Part shown: one piece after another, positions 55,019 through 64,000 of the stretch
How positions within the stretch are numbered: position 1 is the stretch's first letter
Layout: each line of letters starts with the position of its first letter
Assembly: GCF_000002425.4 (NCBI RefSeq)
Contig: NC_037253.1
Span: 3,626,576-3,690,575, forward strand
Direction: 5' to 3'
Length of the DNA stretch: 64,000 nt
DNA from: Physcomitrium patens
Lineage: Eukaryota; Streptophyta; Bryopsida; Funariales; Funariaceae
The notes under the pieces: model-generated
Database searches by the model: none
What the model was told of the DNA's origin: nothing
What the model saw: only the letters and a program-made list of their open reading frames with translations
Program-made: the position numbers and the translations under genes

Positions 55019-55054
55019 CTGATAACAACATTGCTTCTCGGAGACCTCGAAGTT

Positions 55055-55068
55055 AGAAGAGGAGGTGA
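55055..55068 (+). promoter_or_regulatory. Polypurine tract of element C
   Basis: AGAAGAGGAGGTGA lies immediately before the 3' LTR start TGTCATGGAC. C1 has the equivalent AAAGGAGGGGGTGA. Confidence 0.9.
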
Positions 55069-55480
55069 TGTCATGGACATACATTGGAAGATTCTTTGAA
55101 TATTCTTCTAGAATATTCTCTAAATATTCTCTAAAGATTCTTTTAAAATGTTCTAGAAGATTCTTAGAATATTCCCTAAAGATTCTCTTAGAAGGTTCTA
55201 GAATATTCTGATAGATTCTAGGAAGTTGCTCGAGAAGTTTCTTAATTAGTAGAAGTTGTTGGAGAAGCGTCCTAGTTAGCGGAAGTAGCTCGAGAAGCTT
55301 CCTATTCAGTAGTATATATAGGAGTCGAGGCTAAAAAGTTCTTCAGTCTCGACAACACATCTCTTGGAGTTCTAGCTCACCTTTCTGGTGTTGTTCTTGT
55401 ACTCATCTGTTTAATCTAGTTCTGCCACTTCTTCTTGAACTTCTTGTTAGATTTCAAGTCTGTATTTTGTGTCCGTGACA
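55069..55480 (+). repeat. 3' LTR of element C
   Basis: 412 bp from TGTCATGGAC to CCGTGACA, followed by the GTACC duplication at 55481-55485. Relative to the 5' LTR about five positions differ by eye (the terminal TG/TA, and four in the first 90 bp). It retains the heat-shock elements, 30-bp repeats, TATA box and start sequence. Confidence 0.95.
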
Positions 55481-55485
55481 GTACC

Positions 55486-56229
55486 ATGTAAATTTACATA
55501 AGCACTAGACTTGATGAATAAGCTTCTGGAAGCTTATAAAATATTACCATAACTTGACTTGTACATCTTCAATCAAATCTTTGTTCCTCGCATCTTTCAA
55601 AGAATTGATTGTTGCATACAATGGTTTGAGCCATAAACTACTCTAGTGAATTTGCTCTCAACATCATCAACAATAAATCCTTAATATTATCTTTCAATCT
55701 ATATCAAAATTTATTAATAAATATTTTATCATTCCAATTCACATTGCGGACAAGGTTTTGAAATTCAATAATATATATGGTGGTTGAACAAAATTCTTAT
55801 CGTAAAGATACAAGTTTGTTCTTTGTTTTCTTTTCTTGATGAATTTCTTGAAATATGGCCATAAACACTTTCAAGAATGAATTCAAATCATAGAGTAATT
55901 GCAAATCTTTTTTCATCATGAGTGCAAACCAAAAAAGAATACTCTTATATAGAAGCAAATCTGACTTAAATAAATCTATAAAGATAATAGGAAGGATGCT
56001 ACCTCAAATAGAGCTTCACTTATTCTAGAAACCCTCAAAACTTTGATCCTCTTCCATCAAACTTCTGTTGCATAAGTTTGATCTTGTTCCATCAAACTTA
56101 TCTTTATCTCCTTCATACTTGTAGTAGCAAGGCTTTTTGGATTCAATTGTGAATTTGATCTACTTACTTCTCTTAATTGTACAATACCTTGGCATAAACT
56201 TTGAACTTCATTGTTGACTTCTTCCATAG
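55486..56229 (-). pseudogene. C2 gag remnant
   Basis: The minus-strand gag begins near an ATG at about 56229 and runs toward the GTACC at 55481-55485. The first 70 or so codons can be read (GIVQLREVSRSNSQLNPKSL). Later parts align at nucleotide level with the middle of element C gag, with stops. It rejoins the C2 fragment left of element C. Confidence 0.65.
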
Positions 56230-56379
56230 ATGTAGGAATAGTACCTTAATAATTTATATTAAAAATATATAAGATTTATATCTTAAAATAGGTAATTATC
56301 TAAATAATATAACTAAATAATTATTATAATAAATGTGTATGTCTATGACACATTCCAATAAATATACTATTTATATGAA

Positions 56380-56920
56380 TATTTTTTTTAGAATTTATTA
56401 TAATTTTTTATTTTCAAAAATATTCAATTAGCTAAAGAATCTTATATGGCCTTTAAATATTGCTCCATTTCTTCATAATAGCTCCCAAGATGGTAAAATT
56501 TAATTTTATTAAAATCTTAAAACTTTCTATAAAAATTCTTAAATAATTTTAAATAAATTCTAAAAAATTCTTTAATATTTTTATAATATTTTTTAATTTT
56601 AATATCAATTATAATCTATTTTTTATACTTTTTATTTTTATAATAATAAAAATTAATTTAAATCAAAAAAAATTCTATTTAAATAACTAAAAAGATATGA
56701 TATTTTTTTCATTATTATAAAAAATTCTTCTAATTAGTAATTAAAATTAATATTTTTTTTAATAAATAATATATATAGATAGAAGGCCAATATAAACATT
56801 TATTAACCATTAATACTTAGTAGTAAGTGAAAATACTAAACCAACTAAGATAATTGCCTTACATCCTTATCAAGACTTTATTTTTGTAACTTTTCTTCAT
56901 ATAAGACTTTTATAATTTAT
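56380..56920 (-). repeat. Third, decayed copy of LTR E
   Basis: It aligns with E2 around 44900-45430, for example TTTCTTCATAATAGCTCCCAAGATGG against TTTCTTCATAAAGGCTCCCAAAGTGG, and the CTAAGATAATTGCCTTA segment. It is strongly AT-biased and lacks defined ends. Confidence 0.65.
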
Positions 56921-56929
56921 GAATACTTC

Positions 56930-59900
56930 TAAATTCTAATAAATACTTAAATAATCAAAAAAAATCTCTAATATTAATATTTTATAATTAAATGACTTGA
57001 AACTATATTTTTAATTAATCCACTAATTAAAATCTATTAGTGAGACTTACATCATTTGTCTTTTATAGAAGATAATTTTAAATAAATTTTGGTTTTGTTT
57101 TTTTTTGGTAGAGGTGAATTAGATATAGAGATCATTATTGTTGTATATTTGTATATACGCTTGTATAATTTGTGATACTAAAAAAAGATATATTTTTTTT
57201 TTATTGATGTTGAATTTAGTTTTATTACTCTTATTTTTGTAGGAATTATCCTTTGTGCATTTAAAGTAAGTGTAGGCAAGAAGGAAACATTTTGCACTTT
57301 GAATATAGATTTTTATTAATTTGTGAAATATTAGTTGGATCTTTTTGGGATTTAATAATCAAATTTAATTTGTAGGATGTATTTTATGCATTGTGTATTA
57401 GATAATGTTAATATACAATGTTAATACATAATATTAATGCACAATATATCAAGTCTTCAATCTACCAATCAACTACAAATACATCATTTTTATTTTAGAG
57501 GCAATATATTTAGATTTTTATTTTATTCTTTTTTTTTTTTTATATGTGATTAATAAAAAATATAAGATAAAATAAAAAAAATTAAAATCATTTTTTTAAG
57601 TACATCTTACAAAAACTAATATTATATAAATTAATTAAAATATTTAATCACTAAACAATACAAAAAATATTTAATTAATAATAATATGATATTTTAATAT
57701 TTAAATTTATTACCATTATATGGAAGTTAGTATAAGTAAATAAAAAATAATCTTATATTATATATTTTTATCAAAAAATAAAGCCCAAATAAGGATTGAT
57801 TGAAAAAAATACATTAAATGAAGTTGGTATTGTATCTAAAAACAAAATGTATATACATTTTAACCCAAACAAATTTACAAGTTTAAAATAAAAAAAAAAT
57901 GAAGGTTTTAATTCTAATTGGCAATATAAAAAAATGAGTAAAATCTAAGATATTATAAAATTTAATTTGAAGTAGTTCCAATCAACCAAAAAATAAGAAA
58001 ATATACAAAGAATTTGATTTAATTTAATAGAAATATGATCCATTTTATAAAAAAAAATCTAATATGTCTAATATTAATCTTTCTATTTTTTAATTTAAAT
58101 TTAATTAATCAAAAAATTATTAATTACTGCAAGGCCAAATAATAAAATTTATTGGCTTCACTTAAAGATTAGGTTTCTTGTATTTGGAAAAAAAATAGAA
58201 TAAATTTACACAGTCATAGAAATAAATTTCTAATTATTTTTAATACTAAAAATGTTAAAAATCAAATTCTATTGGTTGTGTTTATTTCCTATTTTTTTAT
58301 TAACATTGTACAAATTTATGATTTTATATTAGGCTTTGGATGGTTTTTTTAGCATAGAAAGAACTTAAACATATATTTTTCATTGTTTCTAGACATATTT
58401 CTATTAAAAAATATCTCAATAAAATATTGACCAATTTTCTCATATATTTATGAAAAACAAGCAATTTTGTTTTAAGGTGGGATAAAAATTTAGTTATATA
58501 TTTGATAAAAAAAATAATTTTTAAATTATTATTTCATTAAGATATTATTTGATATGATTAATATTCTTTTTTTAAAAAATAATATTAAAAAAATTAAGAA
58601 AATTCTTTGAGTAACCTATAAAAGAACTAACTAATAAGTAGATATATACTATAAAAACACTTTATGGTATAGGTGCTTATAATTAAAATATATAATTCCT
58701 ATAAATACCAATAAGTAAAAACCTTCTTAAAATAAATGAAAGTAATTTTATAATATAAATTCTTCTACTTGACAATATTCTAGTAGTTAAATTTTATTTA
58801 TTTATTTTATAATAGTTATGTCATAATTTAATACTAAAAATCACAATTAAATAAGAATCACTTATATTAAAATCTGATTTTTAGATCTATCTAAATGTAT
58901 TGATAAATTAAGAGTCCAAAAAGTGAAAAACACAATATTTTTAATTACAAGTCTATAAATATCTTGCTAGAGTTATTTGTGCGATTTGGTCTCTTTTCTT
59001 TATTGCTAAAATATTTTATTACTTTTTAGTATAAAAAAGATAGTTTTGGTTTTAATTTTTTAATTTTTTAATTTTTTTTATCTTCATAAAAACCATAATA
59101 ATTTTATGGTATTTATAAGGAATTTCTTAATGTTTCATCACAAATAAATAAATATAATTTAATTAAAATAAAAATAATTAATTAGGTGCCATTTTAAAGA
59201 GAGTTTATGCAAACATACTTTTGAAGATAGTAAAGTTATTATCAATGGTCGTGCTGTAGGTCCAAAGTCAATATTTAATGCAATAAGAATACAAATTAAA
59301 TTCTATTGTCAAAAACCTTTATATTCTCCCTTGCAAAAAAAACCACTATGAATTTGACTTCAAAATTTAAGATTTTAACATATGAGGTCTTTTAGAAGCT
59401 TTGAATAAGCCATTTTTTATATTAGAAATTTTATATTCAATTATGTATTTAAATTATTCTAAAATTATATGAATTTGTAGAAATTGAAGATTTAATCATT
59501 TTAATTCTTGAATTGATGATACAAATAGAAAGGTTTTTATAAGTTTTGATAATTTAAATACATAATTGAATATGTATTCTATTTTTAGAATCCAAGATTA
59601 TGAGATATAAGATTATGTTAATATCTTTATTTTTTTATATTCTTTTATTTTTTTAAACTTAAACTATACTTGCTCCTTTATTTTTAATAATTAAGATTCT
59701 AATAGTGCAAATAATTTGTTCTAAAAGTTTTTAGTTTAGAAATTTTAGCTGCTTTGACTTTACCTTTGACATCTTGACTCTTGGCATCTAGAATCTTTTG
59801 CAATTTTTTTCTGAATTATCTTTTCTATTGCAAGGTTTTCAAATCTAAATATGTATTTAAATTGCTCTAGAAGTATACGGACTTGTATAAATTAAGGGTT

Positions 59901-60840
59901 TGATTATTCTTGTTTTTAAATTGACTATACAAATGATAAGGTTTTTATGAGTTTTGATTTAATTTTTTTCTTTTTCTTTTTTTTCTGTTTTTTTTATTTT
60001 TCTGTTTTTTTATTTTTATTTTTTGCTCTAAAAATCCAGAGGTGTTCTTAGAATGGTCTACAAGTTTTTAAAATTTTACATATAGGAATTTTGACTTGAT
60101 TTTTTTTTTTTTAATTTTTTAATTTTTACTTTGTTGTTTTAGACTTTTGAATTAACTTTCTCCCCTATTTTTAATGATTTTGATATTAAAGGTATATTTA
60201 AAATCTTCAAGACGTCTATTGAATTTTTATCTATGATTGTAAGGATTAGAAGTTGAAGATGTTTGTTTTAGAATTTAAGATTTAAGGTTTTGGTTTTGAA
60301 ATTACCTTCCTCATTTTTAATATCTATAATTTTTGTGGTAGATTTGGAATGATCTAAAAGTTTTAGATTTGTAAAATATAGATAGTTAGATTTAGGATTT
60401 AGGATTTAAAACTTGGAGTTTATGCTTACAAGTTTTAAATTTTGTAATTTAGAGTTACAAGAGCTTATTAGAGGTTTTTAACATATTTATTTAGATTTTT
60501 AGAGTCATCTACCCTTTTATTTTTTTATGTCTATAATCCTTATGGTATAACCAATAATTTAACAAATTTTTAGTTTAGAAGATATAAGGCTTTGGAAACA
60601 ACAAAATATTCCTTTACACATTGTTATTGTAAAAATAACTAGTTTTTATCTTAGACTTATTTATACTATAATATAAAGTAACTAATTCAAAGTGTTTTCT
60701 TTGATACTAGCCATAAAATACCTAGTTCATATTTGTACATATCTATAATAGATATAAAATATAGAGTTTAGAAATAGATGCATTCACATTTTGATTTAGA
60801 ATTTTTTAGATTTAAGTCATATGGAGTTTAGAATTTAATA
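56930..60840. other. AT-rich decayed DNA without recognisable genes
   Basis: About 3.9 kb of about 80% A+T sequence with no supportable ORF, terminal repeat or RNA gene. Short poly(A)/poly(T) tracts are frequent. Around 59440-60480 phrases such as GTTTTTATAAGTTTTGATAATTTAAATAC recur at irregular spacing, suggesting an old degenerate repeat. Confidence 0.6.
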
Positions 60841-60847
60841 TGAAGAA

Positions 60848-60985
60848 AGTTAGGATTTAGGATTTAGGACTTAAGATTTAGGATTTAGAATATTTAGGAT
60901 TTAAGATTTGGAGTTTGGAGTGTAGGATTTTTAGTATTTAGGGTTAAGATTTAGGATTTAGAATTATATGTTTTAAGATTATATC
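60848..60985 (+). repeat. Degenerate telomere-like heptamer patch
   Basis: Repeated GGATTTA and close variants occur in the plus strand (TTAGGATTTAGGATTTAGG, then AAGATTTAGGATTTAG, TTTAGGGTTAAG). The plant telomere unit is TTTAGGG; most units here are TTTAGGA. A smaller patch lies near 60390-60405. It may be an old interstitial telomeric repeat or a chance minisatellite. Confidence 0.55.
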
Positions 60986-60989
60986 CAAT

Positions 60990-61661
60990 ATTATTTTTTT
61001 TAAAAAAATAAAAATAAAAATATTTTATGTATGTGATTTTGAATCCAATCTGATGTTATTTATTTATTCAAATGATTAAATTAAAAAATTTATTAATAAT
61101 TTTTTTAATATAATATAAATATTAATATTATTTAAATTTAATCTATTTTAAAAGTCATTACATATTTTTGACTTAAGAATAAATTTATATACGATTTTTT
61201 TTATTAAAAAAATATTAGAAATAAAATAAGAATTATATTTTCACGGATTAAATTAAATTGAAAAAATAACACAGGTATGTCATGGCTATATAATAATTTA
61301 ATTTTCTGCGAAATTTTATCATTTTTGATAGAATTTTCATCTACTGGTATTATTTTTTATTTTATTTTATAACGATTATGGGATAATTTCCATTTTAAAT
61401 ATATTTAGACCAGAATCTAAAGAAATATTCATAATTTTTTTTATATATTTTTTATTTAATTTAATTTTTTTAATTGATGAATTACCAATCTATTTGATTA
61501 TTAAAAAAAAATTATTGTATTGTATGTGTATGTGTATAATTTTATTTTTAGTAAAATCTGGAACTTTAATTATCTTTTTAAAAGTTATATCACATGATGG
61601 TTTCTGTATGTATTTAAAATTTTAGATTTTTCAATTTAAATGTTCTACGTTTTAAAATTAA

Positions 61662-61697
<36 letters not shown>

Positions 61698-61950
61698 CAT
61701 GTGTAAAAAATAAATAAACTTCATCTTTATTGAATAAAGTGTTAGTATTTATGAACTTAGTAACATTTATATATTCAAATTTAAGATGTCTTTCATTCAT
61801 CAGCAAACCAACTATCCAATTGAAAATTTACGAAAAAATTAAATGATTAAAATTCATGAACATAAATAAATAAATGATATATAAATGAACTATTTGCAAC
61901 GAATAGTATCATGCTAATGGATTAATCGAATTAAAAAAATACAAACTCCA
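60990..61950. other. AT-rich intergenic DNA left of the gene island
   Basis: No coding or repeat structure apart from a (TA)n run at about 61667-61694. Base composition changes sharply near 61950, where the gene-associated region begins. Confidence 0.6.
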
Positions 61951-62425
61951 GTGAGATTGTCGATCGACGATACAATCATCCCCCCTCGTCGAAGGCCCTT
62001 CCGTGGCATCCCTTCAGCACTTCGTTCACATCCTCGGGAACGCGTGTCATTTACTGTAGAGTCCGCCAATATTTGCCTGCCACTTGTTGAATCAGGTCCA
62101 CCTGCTATTGCCCGTCACCAGTCTTCCATCTCGTCTTCAAATCTACACTAAGTGGACATGTGGCTGGCACAAATGGACGACCTTTTAAAGTTGGTAACTC
62201 AATCGGATTGCTTGGTGCTAGGGTGTTTTGCAGTCCTCGGGGAGTGTTTTTCATGCGAGGAGAGTGATTCGTGTCTGCCCTGAAATTTGACGACGCAAGG
62301 AGTCTGGACATCGAGGTTTCGTGGGATTAAGTTGTGAGATTGATGTTTGTGGCGTGCGATCTGGTGGAGAGAAGCGGAAGTTGTTGAGTTTTTTTTGAGG
62401 TTTTCAAGGGTTACGGTTTGCAGTT
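61951..62425 (+). promoter_or_regulatory. Probable promoter and 5' leader of the BAP31-like gene
   Basis: The composition rises to about 50% G+C at about 61950, in contrast to the TE-derived DNA on the left. No TATA box can be placed with confidence. Open frames in it, on both strands, show no domain and overlap one another, so I treat it as promoter and untranslated leader; an upstream exon or 5' intron cannot be excluded. Confidence 0.5.
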
Positions 62426-62818
62426 ATGGCGCTGGAGTGGGCTGCGTTGGGGGCCGTTACGGCGGCGGAAGCATTGATTCTGCTGCTGCTGACGATGCCT
62501 GGATTGACTGGTATTCGGAAAGGATTGATATCTGTGGCGAGAAGTGCGCTCCGGCCCTTGCTCGCCGTCGTGCCGCTGGCGCTCTTCCTGGCGCTCGAGA
62601 TTTACTGGAAGTTTGACCACATGCCGGAGTGCAAGGGTCCTCAATGTGATCCCTTGCAAAGAGACCGCGCAGCGAAGTCATTGATGAAGAGCCAGCGGAA
62701 CGCTATTCTCGTCGGTGGTGCTTTGTTGTTGTATTGGGTTTTGTATCGTGTGACCGCAATGATGGTGAGGATGGAGCAGCTCAGCACTCAGCTGAAAAAG
62801 ATGAAGTCCTCAGAGTAG
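62426..62818 (+). CDS. BAP31-like endoplasmic reticulum membrane protein
   Basis: 130 codons in a single exon, from an ATG with G at -3 and +4, to TAG. Three hydrophobic segments are visible at about residues 6-25, 43-62 and 93-113. The block RNAILVGGALLLYWVLYR after the second loop and the KxxxQRN approach to it fit the BAP31/BAP29 membrane domain. Cys 69 and Cys 74 lie in the loop between the second and third segments. The protein ends soon after the third segment, with only a short basic tail (QLKKMKSSE) and no long coiled coil; short forms of this size are known in plants. In the family BAP31 proteins act in quality control and export of membrane proteins at the ER. This is the only clear host gene in the window. 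Confidence 0.85.
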   Translation: MALEWAALGAVTAAEALILLLLTMPGLTGIRKGLISVARSALRPLLAVVPLALFLALEIYWKFDHMPECKGPQCDPLQRDRAAKSLMKSQRNAILVGGALLLYWVLYRVTAMMVRMEQLSTQLKKMKSSE

Positions 62819-63537
62819 ACCAGAGAAAAGCTTCACACATGCTGCCATGTACATGGTCAAGATTTAGGGTGCTTGGTATTATTTTTGAGATATTAGACGC
62901 AAAGAAGTGGGCTTGCGGTTAGATTTCTTCGGAGGTAGTGGAACACCGGAGCGGAATCTGATGCGTAGGTTGGAATTACTATACGCTGTGCGCTCCCCTT
63001 TTCCGGGCATTTGTAAACATAAATTTTGCCCATCTTCGCTAGTTTCTCTACCAGGTATTGCCGTCTATTGATTTTTACTTTGTTGCTCTTGTGCAGTGCC
63101 TTCTTGTCACGATGACAGCATCAAGTTTCTCGTAGAGTCAAGTTGCTTTCCGATAGTTATTGATGTGTTCTGGATTCTTTTAGAGTCCGTTGCTTTCCAA
63201 TGAGTTACTTTTTTGTTGATCCTGATTCATTGAGAAATTGGACCCTGATCTGTCTATCTTCTGCTGTACTGGCGCTACATGTACTACTATCTTTATTTCA
63301 CGTCGTTTTAAAGAATCTTTGACTCTTGTCAGGATGGTTTGGGTTGGAACAGTTATTCATGCTTTCAGCATCTGAACCATCCACTCTGTGATCACTGGTA
63401 TCCTTCGCGTATAGCAGTGTCTTACGAAATACATGTATGTTTAAATTGATGGAAGTTTTGATTTTCGACAATTTATGCTTGCAGATCCGAATATGGGGGT
63501 GACTTGATAGATAGATGAACTTTATTGACAAGCATAA
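62819..63537. other. 3' region of the BAP31-like gene
   Basis: About 700 bp of moderately GC-rich DNA follow the stop. No canonical AATAAA occurs on the plus strand close to the stop; plants often lack one. Short ORFs here show no domain. The region separates the BAP31-like gene from a possible convergent gene. Confidence 0.5.
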
Positions 63538-63636
63538 TTACTGACAAATTGAGGCTGAACTAGATTCAGAAGCAGTTGCATTCCTGCTGTGGGAAGCGCT
63601 GCTGATGCAGCCACTTCGGTTTTCCTTTGGAGGATA
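63538..63636 (-). CDS. Possible terminal exon of a convergent gene
   Basis: On the minus strand a pyrimidine-rich acceptor (CACTTCTCTCATGCAG) is followed by an open stretch YPPKENRSGCISSASHS and RNATASESSSASICQ ending at TAA (63538-63540). An AATAAA lies 12 bases further (63521-63526 in plus coordinates). The Ser-rich C-terminus has no recognisable domain, and upstream exons would lie outside or near the window edge. It is a prediction from splice and polyadenylation signals only. Confidence 0.3.
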   Translation of the reverse strand, partial: YPPKENRSGCISSASHSRNATASESSSASICQ

Positions 63637-64000
63637 CTGCATGAGAGAAGTGCATGAAACCTTGTATGATCAAACCTACAAGTAACTCTCTCTTATCACA
63701 ACACATATTTTGTCTCATGTAATGTGGACCATGAGCTGCAGATCATAAGTCAATGATTTGAATGCACTCGACAACAGTTCATGGTTACAAATATGGACAG
63801 GGTCGTTCGGACCACACTCAGTTGTGTAATTGTTATGGGCTTCGTTGGTGGTGACATAGACTTCGTTGTGTCAATTCTTGCAAGGTTTTCTCATATTCTA
63901 AGCACACAGATGTAGATTGAAAAGCTTTCAAATCGTCACTGTTACAAACCTCTCAGCGTGAATATTTCGTTTTTCAGCAACATTGGACCAGAGTGTTGTG
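63637..64000. other. Right window edge, intron or intergenic
   Basis: Balanced composition without a supported ORF. If the terminal exon at 63538-63636 is real, this would be its last intron on the minus strand. I see nothing else to support. Confidence 0.4.

Larger units (their letters stand above)
49352..55480 (+). mobile_element. Young chromovirus C, nearly intact Ty3/gypsy element
   Basis: 6129 bp with two 412-bp LTRs (49352-49763, 55069-55480) and a perfect GTACC target duplication. The LTRs differ at about five positions by eye, all in U3, which indicates a fairly recent insertion. Coding order is gag (50067-51068), pol in the -1 frame (to 54541, with protease, RT, RNase H, integrase and chromodomain), and a third ORF (54671-55018). 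It has a self-priming-type primer site and no good tRNA site next to the LTR. It is the reference for the older relatives C0, C1 and C2 in this window. Confidence 0.97.
48406..56229 (-). mobile_element. Decayed chromovirus C2, minus strand, split by element C
   Basis: On the left of C: a pre-RT segment (48406-48700, VIYAISIFDGEKTT and FEKKNAHIFLEHCPYD, aligned with VIYAAPTSGENIST and FQKKNADILPKHRPYD of C) and protease (48977-49159, KVFALIDSRALSYFIN). On the right: gag from about 55486 to an ATG near 56229 (MEEVNNEVQSLCQGIVQLRE). The two halves are joined by the GTACC duplication at 49347-49351 and 55481-55485. Most of RT, RNase H and integrase is missing on the left, where D2 begins. Confidence 0.75.

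Noticed and set aside
55069..55208. AT-rich hairpins in the U3 as terminators
   Set aside because: The inverted pairs are explained by the alternating GAA/TTC modules of heat-shock elements.
62105..62681. Minus-strand ORFs over the BAP31-like gene and its leader
   Set aside because: The plus-strand frame has family motifs and good start context; the antisense frames do not.

Overview
Organism and general character. The window reads as a heterochromatic, retrotransposon-filled stretch of a land plant nuclear genome that ends at a small gene island on the right. A bryophyte such as a moss is my best guess, from the mix of element types: a Ty3/gypsy chromovirus with a C-terminal chromodomain, and a second gypsy lineage whose polymerase reads like the fungal type. 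This is inference. The older copies are about 75-80% A+T and full of C-to-T and G-to-A changes, as expected from deamination of methylated cytosines. The younger insertions and the right-end gene keep a more normal composition.

Layout. The left half is one large nest. A plus-strand, very decayed chromovirus (C0, about 1838-28170) was cut by (i) a minus-strand gypsy element H whose LTR, primer site and gag start lie at 1-1837; (ii) a solo LTR F1 at 4190-5475 (TSD CCGT); (iii) a complete minus-strand chromovirus C1 at 6541-25193 (TSD CTTGA); and (iv) another F LTR at 25871-27130. C1 itself carries a full element B (7184-15776) and a solo B LTR (15887-17165), both inside its third ORF, and an LTR element G (22396-25081, TSD CTTCT) inside its 5' LTR. 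G in turn contains F2. From 28175 to 34490 lies a decayed B relative (B2) with an F-type LTR, cut by solo LTR I (29490-30987, TSD CATAT). From 34490 to 45500 lie repeat D1 and a decayed minus-strand gypsy element J with LTR E2 and a self-nested solo LTR E1. From 45503 to 56230 come repeat D2 and a minus-strand chromovirus remnant C2, interrupted by a young, nearly intact chromovirus C at 49352-55480 (TSD GTACC, 412-bp LTRs, about 5 differences between LTRs). From 56230 to 61950 there is decayed AT-rich DNA with a telomere-like patch. The only clear host gene is a BAP31-type ER membrane protein at 62426-62818, with a possible convergent terminal exon at 63538-63636.

How it works together. Element C and its older relatives share a layout that I find the most interesting content here. 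The U3 carries perfect heat-shock elements, then 30-bp repeats, then a TATA box. The predicted transcript start is an 11-nt sequence exactly complementary to the primer-binding site just downstream of the 5' LTR, the geometry of Tf1/sushi-type self-priming. Gag and pol lie in different frames (-1), and a third, unrecognised ORF sits between pol and the 3' LTR. The B/F family in turn makes 4-bp target duplications centred on CG, and at least three of its insertions landed in chromovirus coding DNA at CCGT.
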